Part shown: positions 45,902 to 54,769 of the stretch, one piece after another | How positions within the stretch are numbered: position 1 is the first letter of the stretch | How the letters are laid out: each line of letters begins with the position of its first letter | Source of the DNA: Solibacillus daqui | GTDB lineage: Bacteria; Bacillota; Bacilli; Bacillales_A; Planococcaceae | Reading direction: 5' to 3' | Assembly: GCF_028747805.1 (NCBI RefSeq) | Contig: NZ_CP114887.1 | Span: 4,043,950-4,107,949 of the forward strand | Length of the DNA stretch: 64,000 nucleotides | Notes under the pieces: model-generated | Told to the model about the DNA's origin: nothing | Database searches by the model: none | The model's input: only the letters and a program-made list of their open reading frames with translations | Program-made: the position numbers and the translations under genes

Positions 45902-46015
45902 TTGTGTTTGCACCTCCTTATGGACTTGGGCTCTCCTGTCTAGCAGGGAGCAAGGAGTAAGTAACTTCTATTACTCACATCAATGAATTGTATCACAATT
46001 ACAATTTAGGCGCAA
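45902..46015 (-). promoter_or_regulatory. rpsF promoter and structured leader
   Basis: Extended -10 TGATACAAT (TACAAT 45992-45987) with -35-like TTGCGC (46015-46010) after a 17-base spacer. In the roughly 75-base leader GCTCTCCTG (about 45930-45938) pairs with CAGGGAGC (about 45943-45950), and GAGTAA/TTACTC arms flank it. S6:S18 autoregulatory leaders are known here in many bacteria; whether this one binds S6:S18 is inference. Confidence 0.6.
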
Positions 46016-46050
46016 CCAGATACGCCTCTTAATCTTTATTCAATTTTTGT

Positions 46051-46056
46051 TATAAT
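46051..46056 (+). promoter_or_regulatory. -10 element of the DUF3267 gene
   Basis: A perfect TATAAT 22 bases before the ATG; the -35 (TTAATC near 46029) is weak. Divergent from the rpsF promoter about 35 bases away. Confidence 0.5.
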
Positions 46057-46077
46057 CATTGATAATGGAGGTGCTTT

Positions 46078-46614
46078 ATGAACACTAAACAGCCAATTAT
46101 TATTGAATTAAATATGCAAAAAATGGCACGTGACAATATTATATGGACAATTGTTTTAATTATTTTTACTGTTCTACTAAATTCACTCATTCATCAACGA
46201 TTTACTGCTAATTTTTCATTGTTTGATTTTTTCTATTTGATTCTCGCCTATATTGTACTCATTATTTTACATGAAGTATTTCATTTAATCGGCTTCATCG
46301 TATTTGGTCGCGTATCTTACAAAGACCTTGATTATGGCGTTAATTTAAAACTCGGCGTAGCATATGCAACAACAAAAAAGCCACTTACAAACGCTGCCAT
46401 GAAAAAAGCATTGCTATTACCTTTTTGGACAACAGGCGTTGTACCAACAATTATTGGGTTAGCAATCGGTAATTTTTTGCTTGTTATTATCGGTGCACTC
46501 TTAATGGCCGGTGCAGTTGGTGATTTTTATATGTATAAGGAATTACGCAAATTTCCAAATGATGCGATTGTAGAAGACGATCCAAAAGAACCGAAGCTAT
46601 ATGTTTATAAATAA
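46078..46614 (+). CDS. DUF3267 membrane zincin-like protein
   Basis: 178 residues with about four membrane helices (IIWTIVLIIFTVLLNSLI, FFYLILAYIVLIIL, LLPFWTTGVVPTIIGLAIG, LLVIIGALLMAGAVG). The second helix ends LHEVFHLIGF, an HExxH motif at the membrane edge, as in DUF3267 proteins, thought to be intramembrane metalloproteases. GGAGGTG precedes the ATG by five bases. Plus-strand gene in a minus-strand core region. A weak hairpin, AACCT/AGGTT at 46622-46640, follows it. Confidence 0.78.
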   Translation: MNTKQPIIIELNMQKMARDNIIWTIVLIIFTVLLNSLIHQRFTANFSLFDFFYLILAYIVLIILHEVFHLIGFIVFGRVSYKDLDYGVNLKLGVAYATTKKPLTNAAMKKALLLPFWTTGVVPTIIGLAIGNFLLVIIGALLMAGAVGDFYMYKELRKFPNDAIVEDDPKEPKLYVYK

Positions 46615-46640
46615 AGTAAACCTTCAATTAGTGGAGGTTT

Positions 46641-47030
46641 TCTACATCTCTCATTGATTGTAGCCTTCACCAATCAGGCTTTTATGAGTAGTTAATCTCC
46701 CATATATACCTCTCGATTTTCTTAAACTTTAAGGTGGTTGTTTTACTGCCCGTTAATGCTAGATAAATACACTTTCTTAAATGATATTCTATGTTTTCAA
46801 TAATAACTTTATTATTTTACTTTCGTTATACACTTTTTACCTATACCACTCGGAAAAATATCTATTTTTGATTTATTAGCTGTCTCCCATTTTCCCCTAC
46901 GAATCACCTCCTTATCCAGTACTATTTAATCAATTATTTACTTAGTCTATTTAAAGACATTAATAAGACCACAGTTAACTGAATTTTTAGATAAAATGAC
47001 ATTATCACAAGTAAAAGGGGGTATTTTCTA
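46641..47030. other. Non-coding gap before the secreted propeller gene
   Basis: About 390 A/T-rich bases. I see no gene, riboswitch or clear promoter, apart from the AAAGGGGG ribosome site at its end. Confidence 0.4.
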
Positions 47031-49823
47031 TTGATTCAATTTATTAGTAAGATAACAAAAGTTCTAATGGTCTTTGCTGTTGTTTTTACTTTTACCTTGA
47101 TTTCTAGCAATTCAACGCAGGCAAATGATGAAAATGTTATGGCGCTATTAAAAAATCGTGGATTTAAGGAGCCTGTTAACTTAGGCATTGGCGCATCTGA
47201 AGTTGTTTTAATCAATGCCGTTTTTGGTCAAGAAGATGGCAAAGATGTCGTATACGCAACAGCAAATGGCGGTATTTTTAATATCGTCGATGTCAAAACC
47301 AATAAACTATTATTTTCACAACAATTAAGTGGGGTTTCCCAAGTTTGGAGTCACTCTATTTCAAAAGATGGTACGGTATATATTGCCGCACTTACAAATT
47401 CAAATGTTGGTGAAGTTTGGCGCTATTCGCCTCAAACAAAACAAGTAACCAAACTAGGTGCACCAAACTCTGCACACCAGCTTTGGAGTAGCACGACTGA
47501 TGAGGCTGGAAATCTCTATGTTGGTTCATATGCAGAAAATGATGGACGCATTTTCAAATATGATATTACAACCAATCAATTTGTTGATTTAGGAAAAATT
47601 GATCAAGGTAATAGCAGTTATATTCGGTCTTTAGAATATTATGATGGCTATTTATACGCAGGTTTAGGTGTATCAGGGAAAGTTTATCGCATCAGTACAA
47701 CAACTTTTGAAAAAGAAGATATTACAAAACGTGTACCAGCTCTTATTGGGAAGCCTGTCGATGAAATTAATTTTGCTTATGATATGAGTATCGCTGGTCA
47801 TTATTTAGTAACACGCTTTGACGAAGGAAAAGAAGGCGCAATCTTATTTTATGATTTACACACACAACAGTGGATAGAAAATTTTAAACTTGCAAAGTTA
47901 CATGATGGCTCAACAAATGATATTGGAAGTTTTGGATTTGTTCAGTTACCTAATAAAGGCGATAAAATTTACGTAATCCATAATCGAGAAATAGTAGAAG
48001 TCAATATGGCAACTCTTGAAACTCGTCGTACTGGAATTAGCTATGCAGCAGGATTACGCGGTGGCGCAGTTTTAGAATTCGGTACACCTGATTTACCTGG
48101 GGCTTCCGTTGTAACGATGTCTAGATTAGGTCAAATCTTCATTGCCAATTTGGAAACAGGCACAACAAAATTACTCCCAGGAGCAATGGTTGCATCCCCA
48201 TTAAAATTACACAATTTAGGAAAAGGTCCAGATGGAAACTTGTATATGACGACATATCCAGGAGGCCCAAAAGGATCGAGATTCAATACAAAAACAAATC
48301 AATTTATTACGTACAGTCAAGGTCAGGCTGAAGGAATTGTAGCAGGAAATAATAAGGACCTGTATTTTGGCATTTATCCTGGGGCAGTTATTCAAAAAAT
48401 GAATACAGACACTTTAACTAGTGAAACATTATTTGATCTAAAAAAGGACTATAACCAAGACCGTCCATATGTTATGGAGTTTGAAGATAACAAACTTTTA
48501 ATTGGTACAATTCCTAATTACCAAAAATTAGGTGGCTCTTTAACTATTTATGATACAGTATCCAATACTCGCTCAACTTATACAAATTTAGTAAAAGATC
48601 AAAGTATTGTTGGTTTAGCGATGCGCAATGGAAAAATTTATGGTTCTACAACAATTCGCGGTGGTTTAGACATCAATCCAACTGCGACAGAAGCGAAGTT
48701 GTTTATTTGGGATGTTGCATCTGAACGTGTTGTACAAGAAACCGAATTAGCTATTCCTGAACTTGATACACCTCCAATGATTAGTGGATTAACATTTGGT
48801 CCCGATAATTTATTATGGGGTGCAGTAGATGGCATTATTTTTGCACTAAATCCGGAAAATCTTGCGGTTGTTAAATACAAAAATTTATATCCAGAAATCA
48901 AAAATCGCGGCATGTGGCGCCCTGTTCATATTGAATTTGGACAAGATGGATTATTATATACAGATGTTGCTGGAAAGTTATCTGTTGTAGATCCAGAGAC
49001 GCTTGATTTTGTATCTCTTATTTCGAATGGTCCAGAAATTGATTTTATGGTATTAGGACAAGATTCAGCAGGAAATGAAAATATTTACTATATTGATGCA
49101 ACTGCTACCCATCTTTATATGGTTCCTGTCATTGATGGCGGCGAAGTGATTACACCAGAGGAACCAGAAATGGAAACTGTTCATGTAGCAATTGAAAATG
49201 CTAGCTTTGAAGAACCATTAATTGAGGACAAAATTCCAGGTTGGTCTTCATTATTTGGTACTTTTTCAGCTAATGTAAAATTTGAATTAAGTACATTACG
49301 TGCACAAGATGGTTTAACAAGCTTAAAAATTGTAGATAGCGCTCAAAATGAAACGGTTTTTGCTCAAACTAATTTGATTCCAATTGATGCAGGTCAAACT
49401 TATACAGCCTCTTCAAAGCTATTTTTAGAGGATGGTAGTGTTAGCTTCTTCTTACGCTACTTCAACGAAAATGGCGTACAAGTAGGAACAGATAAAGATG
49501 GCGAAAACATCATTCATGTACGTGGTGGTCATAAAGAATGGCAAACGGTCCAAGCCATCGTAACGGCTCCGGAAGATGCTAAATACGCACGTATTTTTGT
49601 TGGTTCGTCTAATTACTTCACAACAAACGGCGCTTACTTTGATGATGTTCAACTAACGTTTGAACGTGAAAAAGTGGTGGAACCGACAACACCAACAAAA
49701 CCTGGGAAAGGCAATCAACCAAATAAGCCTGGAAAAGGCAATCAGCCTGATAAACCTGGAAAAGGTAATCAACCAAACAAGCCAGGCAAAGGCAACCAAC
49801 CGAATCCTGAAGATGGAGAATAA
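47031..49823 (+). CDS. Large secreted beta-propeller protein with lectin-like domain and KPGKGNQP tail
   Basis: 930 residues from a TTG at 47031 (AAAGGGGG about ten bases upstream; no nearby ATG precedes the signal peptide). Signal peptide KVLMVFAVVFTFTLISSNSTQA. Residues about 60-700 form repeated beta-propeller blades, e.g. DGKDVVYATANGGIFNIVDV, DGTVYIAALTNSNVGEVWRY, GNLYVGSYAENDGRIFKYD, GPDGNLYMTTYPGGPKGS. Residues about 725-885 look like a CBM4/9-type jelly roll (ENASFEEPLIEDKIPGWSS, TYTASSKLFLEDGS, FFDDVQL-like YFDDVQLTF). The tail has four KPGKGNQPN repeats. No LPXTG or S-layer anchor. Probable cell-surface or glycan-binding protein, function unknown. Confidence 0.82.
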   Translation: MIQFISKITKVLMVFAVVFTFTLISSNSTQANDENVMALLKNRGFKEPVNLGIGASEVVLINAVFGQEDGKDVVYATANGGIFNIVDVKTNKLLFSQQLSGVSQVWSHSISKDGTVYIAALTNSNVGEVWRYSPQTKQVTKLGAPNSAHQLWSSTTDEAGNLYVGSYAENDGRIFKYDITTNQFVDLGKIDQGNSSYIRSLEYYDGYLYAGLGVSGKVYRISTTTFEKEDITKRVPALIGKPVDEINFAYDMSIAGHYLVTRFDEGKEGAILFYDLHTQQWIENFKLAKLHDGSTNDIGSFGFVQLPNKGDKIYVIHNREIVEVNMATLETRRTGISYAAGLRGGAVLEFGTPDLPGASVVTMSRLGQIFIANLETGTTKLLPGAMVASPLKLHNLGKGPDGNLYMTTYPGGPKGSRFNTKTNQFITYSQGQAEGIVAGNNKDLYFGIYPGAVIQKMNTDTLTSETLFDLKKDYNQDRPYVMEFEDNKLLIGTIPNYQKLGGSLTIYDTVSNTRSTYTNLVKDQSIVGLAMRNGKIYGSTTIRGGLDINPTATEAKLFIWDVASERVVQETELAIPELDTPPMISGLTFGPDNLLWGAVDGIIFALNPENLAVVKYKNLYPEIKNRGMWRPVHIEFGQDGLLYTDVAGKLSVVDPETLDFVSLISNGPEIDFMVLGQDSAGNENIYYIDATATHLYMVPVIDGGEVITPEEPEMETVHVAIENASFEEPLIEDKIPGWSSLFGTFSANVKFELSTLRAQDGLTSLKIVDSAQNETVFAQTNLIPIDAGQTYTASSKLFLEDGSVSFFLRYFNENGVQVGTDKDGENIIHVRGGHKEWQTVQAIVTAPEDAKYARIFVGSSNYFTTNGAYFDDVQLTFEREKVVEPTTPTKPGKGNQPNKPGKGNQPDKPGKGNQPNKPGKGNQPNPEDGE

Positions 49824-49832
49824 TTAAAAAAG

Positions 49833-49874
49833 CAAAGGGTCTGTCCAGAAATCACTTTCCGGATAGACCCTTTG
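49833..49874. terminator. Terminator of the propeller gene
   Basis: CAAAGGGTCTGTCC (49833-49846) pairs with GGATAGACCCTTTG (49861-49874). Loop and flanks resemble the hairpin at 53887-53922. Confidence 0.8.
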
Positions 49875-49937
49875 TTCCTGAAGTTATTGTGACCACCAAA
49901 GGAGCACCGCCTTAAGCAGATAAATAATACATAGGTA

Positions 49938-49977
49938 ATGAAATGTCCAAAAAGGTACACCTTTTCGGACATTTCCC
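49938..49977 (-). terminator. Hairpin downstream of ychF
   Basis: GAAATGTCC with AAAAGGT (49940-49955) pairs with ACCTTTTCGGACATTTC (49959-49976), about 12 bases after the ychF stop. The T-run on the minus strand is poor, so termination may be partial. Confidence 0.6.
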
Positions 49978-49988
49978 TCGCATTAATT

Positions 49989-51089
49989 TTATACGTTAAA
50001 TAAGAACTCCATTACGTCCCCATCTTGAACAACGTATTCTTTACCTTCAGCACGTACACGACCCGCTTCTTTAGCTGCTGGCTTTGAACCGAACTCTGCT
50101 AAATCTGTGAAGGCCACAGTTTCTGCACGGATAAAGCCGCGCTCGAAATCCGTGTGGATAATTCCTGCACATTGTGGCGCTTTCATACCTTTACGGAATG
50201 TCCAAGCACGAACCTCTTGTACACCAGCTGTGAAGTAAGTAGCTAAACCTAATAAGCTATAAGAAGCTTTAATTAATTGATCTAAGCCGGATTCAGCAAT
50301 TCCTAATTCCGCTAAAAATTCTTTTTTCTCATCATCTTCTAATTCAGAGATTTCTTCTTCGATTTTCGCACAAATTGTAATTACTTGTGCGCCCTCTGCT
50401 GCAGCGTACTCTTGTACCATTTGTAAGTACTTGTTGTCAGCTGGATCTGCTACTTCATCCTCTGAAACATTGGCTACATAAAGCATTGGCTTCACTGTTA
50501 ATAAGTGTAGACCTTTAATAACCTTTTTCTCGTCATCTGATAGTTCAGCTGCACGTGCTGGTTTTTCAGCTTCTAACACTTCTTTAATTTTTTGAAGAAT
50601 TGGTTCTTCTACCATAGCTTCTTTATCTTTTTGCTTGGCCATTTTTGCAACTCGTTGGATACGTTTTTCCACTGATTCCATGTCCGCTAAAATTAACTCT
50701 AAGTTAATAACTTCAATGTCGTCAATTGGATTAACTGTACCCGCTACATGAGTAATGTTTTCGTCTTCGAAGCAACGAACAACTTGGCAAATTGCATCTA
50801 CTTCACGGATATGTGCTAAAAATTTGTTTCCTAACCCTTCACCTGTAGAAGCACCTTTTACGATACCAGCGATATCTGTAAATTCGAATGTTGTAGGAAC
50901 AGTTTTCTTTGGTGTTACTAATTCTGTTAATTTGTCTAAACGCTCGTCTGGAACTGTTACGCTACCTACGTTTGGTTCGATTGTTGCGAACGGATAGTTA
51001 GCCGCAAGAGCACCTGCTTTTGTAATTGCGTTGAATAACGTCGATTTCCCTACGTTCGGTAAACCAACGATACCTGCTGTTAATGCCAT
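49989..51089 (-). CDS. ychF: Redox-regulated ATPase YchF/OLA1
   Basis: 366 residues. P-loop GLPNVGKSTLFNAITKAG, switch region FTDIAGIVKGASTGEGLGNKFLAHIREVDAI, the NxxE-type specificity motif NVSEDE that gives ATP preference, and a C-terminal TGS domain (TFRKGMKAPQCAGIIHTDFERGFIRAE). Ribosome-associated ATPase linked to stress responses. B. subtilis YyaF holds the same position. Confidence 0.96.
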   Translation of the reverse strand: MALTAGIVGLPNVGKSTLFNAITKAGALAANYPFATIEPNVGSVTVPDERLDKLTELVTPKKTVPTTFEFTDIAGIVKGASTGEGLGNKFLAHIREVDAICQVVRCFEDENITHVAGTVNPIDDIEVINLELILADMESVEKRIQRVAKMAKQKDKEAMVEEPILQKIKEVLEAEKPARAAELSDDEKKVIKGLHLLTVKPMLYVANVSEDEVADPADNKYLQMVQEYAAAEGAQVITICAKIEEEISELEDDEKKEFLAELGIAESGLDQLIKASYSLLGLATYFTAGVQEVRAWTFRKGMKAPQCAGIIHTDFERGFIRAETVAFTDLAEFGSKPAAKEAGRVRAEGKEYVVQDGDVMEFLFNV

Positions 51090-51183
51090 TTGGACACAAC
51101 CTTTCTATGTTCAGTACATTTTTTCTAAAATTCTATAACCTTGTCTATTATATTGATTTCATCGATAAAAGTCTAATTTGCGT

Positions 51184-51384
51184 TTAAGCCTCACTCGACT
51201 TGTTTAACACCTTTTTCATTTTCTTTTCGAATTCTCGACGTGCGATCATCACACTATGACCACAGCCCTCACATTTAATACGAATATCTGCCCCAAGACG
51301 AATAATTTTCCATGCATTTGTTCCACATGGATGCTGCTTTTTCATTTCCACAACATCGTTTAGCTCATATTGTTTTGCTTCCAC
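51184..51384 (-). CDS. DUF951 small protein (YyzM-like)
   Basis: 66 residues: YELNDVVEMKKQHPCGTNAWKIIRLGADIRIKCEGCGHSVMIAR. The HPCG and CEGCGH pieces suggest a zinc-ribbon-like site. DUF951 proteins accompany mscS and ychF near oriC in Bacillales. Three bases after the mscS stop, so co-transcribed. Function unknown. Confidence 0.85.
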   Translation of the reverse strand: MEAKQYELNDVVEMKKQHPCGTNAWKIIRLGADIRIKCEGCGHSVMIARREFEKKMKKVLNKSSEA

Positions 51385-51387
51385 CCG

Positions 51388-52278
51388 TTATTCTCCCCCT
51401 TTATCATAAAACATCATTTTCGGCACAGCTAATGGAATACCGTTACGCGTTAAAATATCAATGACATCTTTACGAATAACACGGGAGATCGCGAACTGCT
51501 GTAATGGTAATGTCTCCACCGTAATTCGAATTGTCGCTTCCGTACTTGTCGTATTCGTAACGCCTAAAAATAGTGGCGCACTCACAAGTTCCTCATGTTG
51601 CGAAGGTAATGTATCTAAATAATCTTGAATAATTATTTGTACTTTTTCAATATTAGCATCGAGTGCTACTTGCATATCAATCATCGCTTTTGAGTTATTA
51701 ATAGAATAGTTAATAACTTCCGCAATGCTTCCATTTGGCAAAATAAATTGCTCTCCATTTGTGCCTTTTAATTTCGTTGTACGTAAACCAATTTCTATAA
51801 CCGTACCTTCTGCTGCACCAATTCTTACATAATCACCTACACTAAATTGATCTTCTAAAATGATAAAGAATCCGGTGATGATATCCTTCACTAAGTTTTG
51901 GGCACCAAATGCAATGGCAACCGATGCAATTCCGGCCCCTGCAATTAACCCTGCAATTTGAATATTTAATGCGGATAAAATCCCCATAATCATTGAGAAG
52001 TATACTAAATAACTTAATACACTTTGCAATAATTTTACAATGGTCACTTGGCGACGCTCATTATTTCGAACACGAATCATAAAAACACGCGCAATTACTT
52101 TTTTTCCAATGAGCACGACTAAATATGAAATAACCAAAATTGCTGCAATTTTTATGGTCACTTCTAAAATCATATCCCAGAATGCTTGGCTTGTAACATA
52201 GTCCCAAAGCTTAGTTGTATAGCGTGCAAGACCTTTAATATCTGTCGTTGCAATGTCTATTGTTAGTTCTTCTTCCAA
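51388..52278 (-). CDS. Small-conductance mechanosensitive channel (MscS family)
   Basis: 296 residues from a TTG at 52278 with AGAGGTG eight bases upstream. TM1 and TM2 in residues 30-110, then the pore helix GLIAGAGIASVAIAFGAQNLVKDIITGFFIILEDQF, the MscS signature, followed by the beta-domain FSVGDYVRIGAAEGTVIEIGLRTTKL. Opens on membrane tension to release solutes during osmotic downshock. Divergent from yyaC. Confidence 0.93.
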   Translation of the reverse strand: MEEELTIDIATTDIKGLARYTTKLWDYVTSQAFWDMILEVTIKIAAILVISYLVVLIGKKVIARVFMIRVRNNERRQVTIVKLLQSVLSYLVYFSMIMGILSALNIQIAGLIAGAGIASVAIAFGAQNLVKDIITGFFIILEDQFSVGDYVRIGAAEGTVIEIGLRTTKLKGTNGEQFILPNGSIAEVINYSINNSKAMIDMQVALDANIEKVQIIIQDYLDTLPSQHEELVSAPLFLGVTNTTSTEATIRITVETLPLQQFAISRVIRKDVIDILTRNGIPLAVPKMMFYDKGGE

Positions 52279-52387
52279 AATTTTTCACCTCTTGTATAAC
52301 GCTGTAGCATATTGAATATACTGCATAAATATATCGTATTTTTTCATATTTCTCGAGTAATCTATTTCGAATAAAAGGAGTGTATAA

Positions 52388-53011
52388 ATGACACAAGCCT
52401 CTGAAAAGAATTATAGCATTCATTACGAGCAAACAAGTGCCGTATGGGAGCTAAGTGAAATCTTATTGCAGCTTATTCCATTTGATCATGAAAAATTAAT
52501 ATTTTGCTGTATCGGTACCGACCGTTCTACTGGTGATGCACTCGGTCCAATTATTGGTAGCCAATTACAACAAACATTTTCATTTCCATTCGAAATTGTT
52601 GGAACATTACAAGCACCACTCCATGCACTTAATATTATCGACCGCCAAAAGCAGCTGTACGAACAACAAGAGCCTTATATCGTGGCCATCGATGCTTGTT
52701 TAGGCGAATCAACTGCCATTGGTTCCATCTTAGTCCAACCTGGACCACTCTATCCAGGAAAAGCAGTAAATAAGCAATTGCCTCCAATCGGCGATTTAGC
52801 CATTAAAGGCATTGTCAATATCGGCGGATTTATGGAAGCTAAAGTGCTTTCAAATACGCGTTTACATGTTACCTACTCAATGGGGGACAAAATTGCCCGT
52901 GCCTTATTACTTGCGTGGCAACGTCATTTATTGAAACGGAAAAATAATGGCTACCATAATAGCTACAACAATAATCGCTGGCAGCAAATTGGCTACACGG
53001 ATTTTCGTTAG
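52388..53011 (+). CDS. yyaC: Spore protease YyaC (DUF1256)
   Basis: 207 residues. FCCIGTDRSTGDALGPIIGS, AIDACLGESTAIGSI and IGGFMEAKVLSNTRL define the YyaC/DUF1256 family, related to the Gpr/HybD maturation-protease fold. AAAGGAG lies eight bases before the ATG. The last 28 codons overlap the convergent DUF554 gene by 84 bases. Made in sporulating cells in B. subtilis; precise substrate not settled. Confidence 0.92.
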   Translation: MTQASEKNYSIHYEQTSAVWELSEILLQLIPFDHEKLIFCCIGTDRSTGDALGPIIGSQLQQTFSFPFEIVGTLQAPLHALNIIDRQKQLYEQQEPYIVAIDACLGESTAIGSILVQPGPLYPGKAVNKQLPPIGDLAIKGIVNIGGFMEAKVLSNTRLHVTYSMGDKIARALLLAWQRHLLKRKNNGYHNSYNNNRWQQIGYTDFR

Positions 53012-53635
53012 ATTCGCTATATTTAAGCCAATCGCTAAAATCATTACACCGCCTGTAGCCGTCATCTCTTTAATAAATAAATCTAGTGCGTCAGTTGGAA
53101 TATATGTACTAATAACACCCGCAAATAACGCTATCGCCCCTTGATATAAAAAGACAGGCACGGCGGATAGCATTACTCCTATTCCTAACGTTGACGCCAA
53201 AATAATTGACATAAAGCCGTCAATTATTCCTTTTGTAATGAGTACATCATGCTCATTACGTAAACCACTATCTAATGCGCCAATAATCGCCATCGAACCA
53301 ATAACAAAAATTAAAGAAGCAGTCACAAATCCTTGTGCAATCGTCCCTTTTTGAGCACGTTTACCAAAAAGAGATTCCACCCACAAACCAAGGCGATTAA
53401 ATTTACTGTCTAAATCAAGCCATTCACCAATAACCGTACCAACGACTAGACTAATAACAATGACAATAAAATTACTACTTTCCATTCCCATTTGGATCCC
53501 CAACAATGCAATAACTAATCCAATAATGACCATAACTGTTTGTTGCATATTTTCAGGGATATTTTTAAATAATCTCCCTAAAAATGCACCAATAACAATA
53601 AATAAAGCATTTAATAACGAACCTAGTAATACCAT
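52928..53635 (-). CDS. DUF554 membrane protein
   Basis: 235 residues with seven hydrophobic helices: LLGSLLNALFIVIGAFLGRLF, VVGTVIGEWLDLDSKFNRLG, GFVTASLIFVIGSMAIIGALDSGL. The GAxxG..IGEWLDLD and IGALDSGL motifs identify DUF554 (YdfK/YqgA-like). A transporter function is suspected but not shown. GAGG lies nine bases before the ATG. It ends inside the 3' end of yyaC. The 290 bases upstream hold only the parB terminator. Confidence 0.88.
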   Translation of the reverse strand: MVLLGSLLNALFIVIGAFLGRLFKNIPENMQQTVMVIIGLVIALLGIQMGMESSNFIVIVISLVVGTVIGEWLDLDSKFNRLGLWVESLFGKRAQKGTIAQGFVTASLIFVIGSMAIIGALDSGLRNEHDVLITKGIIDGFMSIILASTLGIGVMLSAVPVFLYQGAIALFAGVISTYIPTDALDLFIKEMTATGGVMILAIGLNIANLTKIRVANLLPAIIVVAIMVAIIFPFQ

Positions 53636-53884
53636 AATGGATGCCTCTTTCTTTTTATAATAGTTTTGATTTTAACATGGGCATACTATAACTTAAATTC
53701 CATTTTCAAATTCCTCTTAAATATATTCATAAAAACAATACAGATTTCAAAAAATAATACATCTGTCCTACGTATTATTCGTCAATTTAATTCCGTAGTC
53801 AGAATAAAGAATGATTACTATAAGGATCAATCTTGTGACAACAAATGCGAGCCCAGAATCACTCTGAAAACCATCCTCAACACA

Positions 53885-53925
53885 AAAGGCTTGTCCAGAT
53901 TACTTTCCGGACAAGCCCTTTCACT
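53885..53925 (-). terminator. Terminator of parA-parB
   Basis: AAAGGCTTGTCC (about 53886-53897) pairs with GGACAAGCCCTTT (53908-53920). Five bases after the parB stop. Shares its loop sequence with the hairpin at 49833. Confidence 0.8.
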
Positions 53926-53926
53926 A

Positions 53927-54769
53927 TTATTCTTCAATATTCAGCATTTCCAAAATACGTTGTAAATCATCTTCTGAATAAAATTCAATTTCTATTTTCC
54001 CTTTATTTTTCACCTTTTTAATTTGTACTTGAGTACCAAAATATTCACGTAGTTGTGATTCTGTTGCTTGTGTATGCACATCTTTTTTTGGTTGCTTCGT
54101 TTCACGTGAAACAGACTCATTTAAGTCCTGAATATATTTTTCGAGCTGGCGTACATTTAATTGATCCTTCATAACCTTGCTCGCGACTTCTGGTATACGA
54201 CGCTTGTTTTTTAAACCAAGTAATGCGCGGCCGTGACCCATTGATAAATGCCCTTCATTTACAAGTTCTCGAATATCTTCAGGCAATTGCAATAAACGAA
54301 TTAAATTGGCAATATGAGGACGACTTTTCCCTAAGCGCTGTGCCAAATCTTCCTGTGTAAATTTTAGATTAACGATTAAGCTATTGTACGCTTCTGCTTC
54401 TTCAATTGGTGTTAAATCTTCACGTTGTAAGTTTTCTAAAATCGCGACTTCCATCATCTGTTGTTCATTAAAATCACGCACGATAACTGGTACATCGGTT
54501 AAACCCGCGAGTTTTGCCGCGCGATAACGACGCTCACCAGCAACAATTTCATATTTCTTTACGTTTTTACGGACAACAATTGGTTGAATAATCCCATGTT
54601 CACGTACTGACTGTGCCAGTTCTTCAATGGCTGTCTCATCAAATCGTTTACGTGGTTGAAATGGATTCCTCAAAATCTTGGCAATCGCAATTTGCTGTAC
54701 CTGATCTTCTTTATGTACCGCTTCCTCACGAAATAATGCGTCAATCCCTTTTCCTAAACCTTTAACCAT
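53927..54769 (-). CDS. parB: Chromosome partitioning protein ParB (Spo0J)
   Basis: 280 residues. KGLGKGIDALF start, CTP/DNA clamp motifs [31 protein letters not shown] and ENLQREDLTPIEEAEAY, then the HTH FTQEDLAQRLGKSRPHIANLIRLLQLP and a C-terminal dimerisation domain. Binds parS, slides as a CTP clamp and loads SMC. Overlaps parA by eight bases. It carries a parS site in its own coding region, as in B. subtilis. Confidence 0.97.
   Translation of the reverse strand: MVKGLGKGIDALFREEAVHKEDQVQQIAIAKILRNPFQPRKRFDETAIEELAQSVREHGIIQPIVVRKNVKKYEIVAGERRYRAAKLAGLTDVPVIVRDFNEQQMMEVAILENLQREDLTPIEEAEAYNSLIVNLKFTQEDLAQRLGKSRPHIANLIRLLQLPEDIRELVNEGHLSMGHGRALLGLKNKRRIPEVASKVMKDQLNVRQLEKYIQDLNESVSRETKQPKKDVHTQATESQLREYFGTQVQIKKVKNKGKIEIEFYSEDDLQRILEMLNIEE
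54098..54113. promoter_or_regulatory. parS site inside parB
   Basis: CGTTTCACGTGAAACA, one mismatch to the consensus, located in the parB gene near the spot where B. subtilis spo0J carries its parS. Confidence 0.88.
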
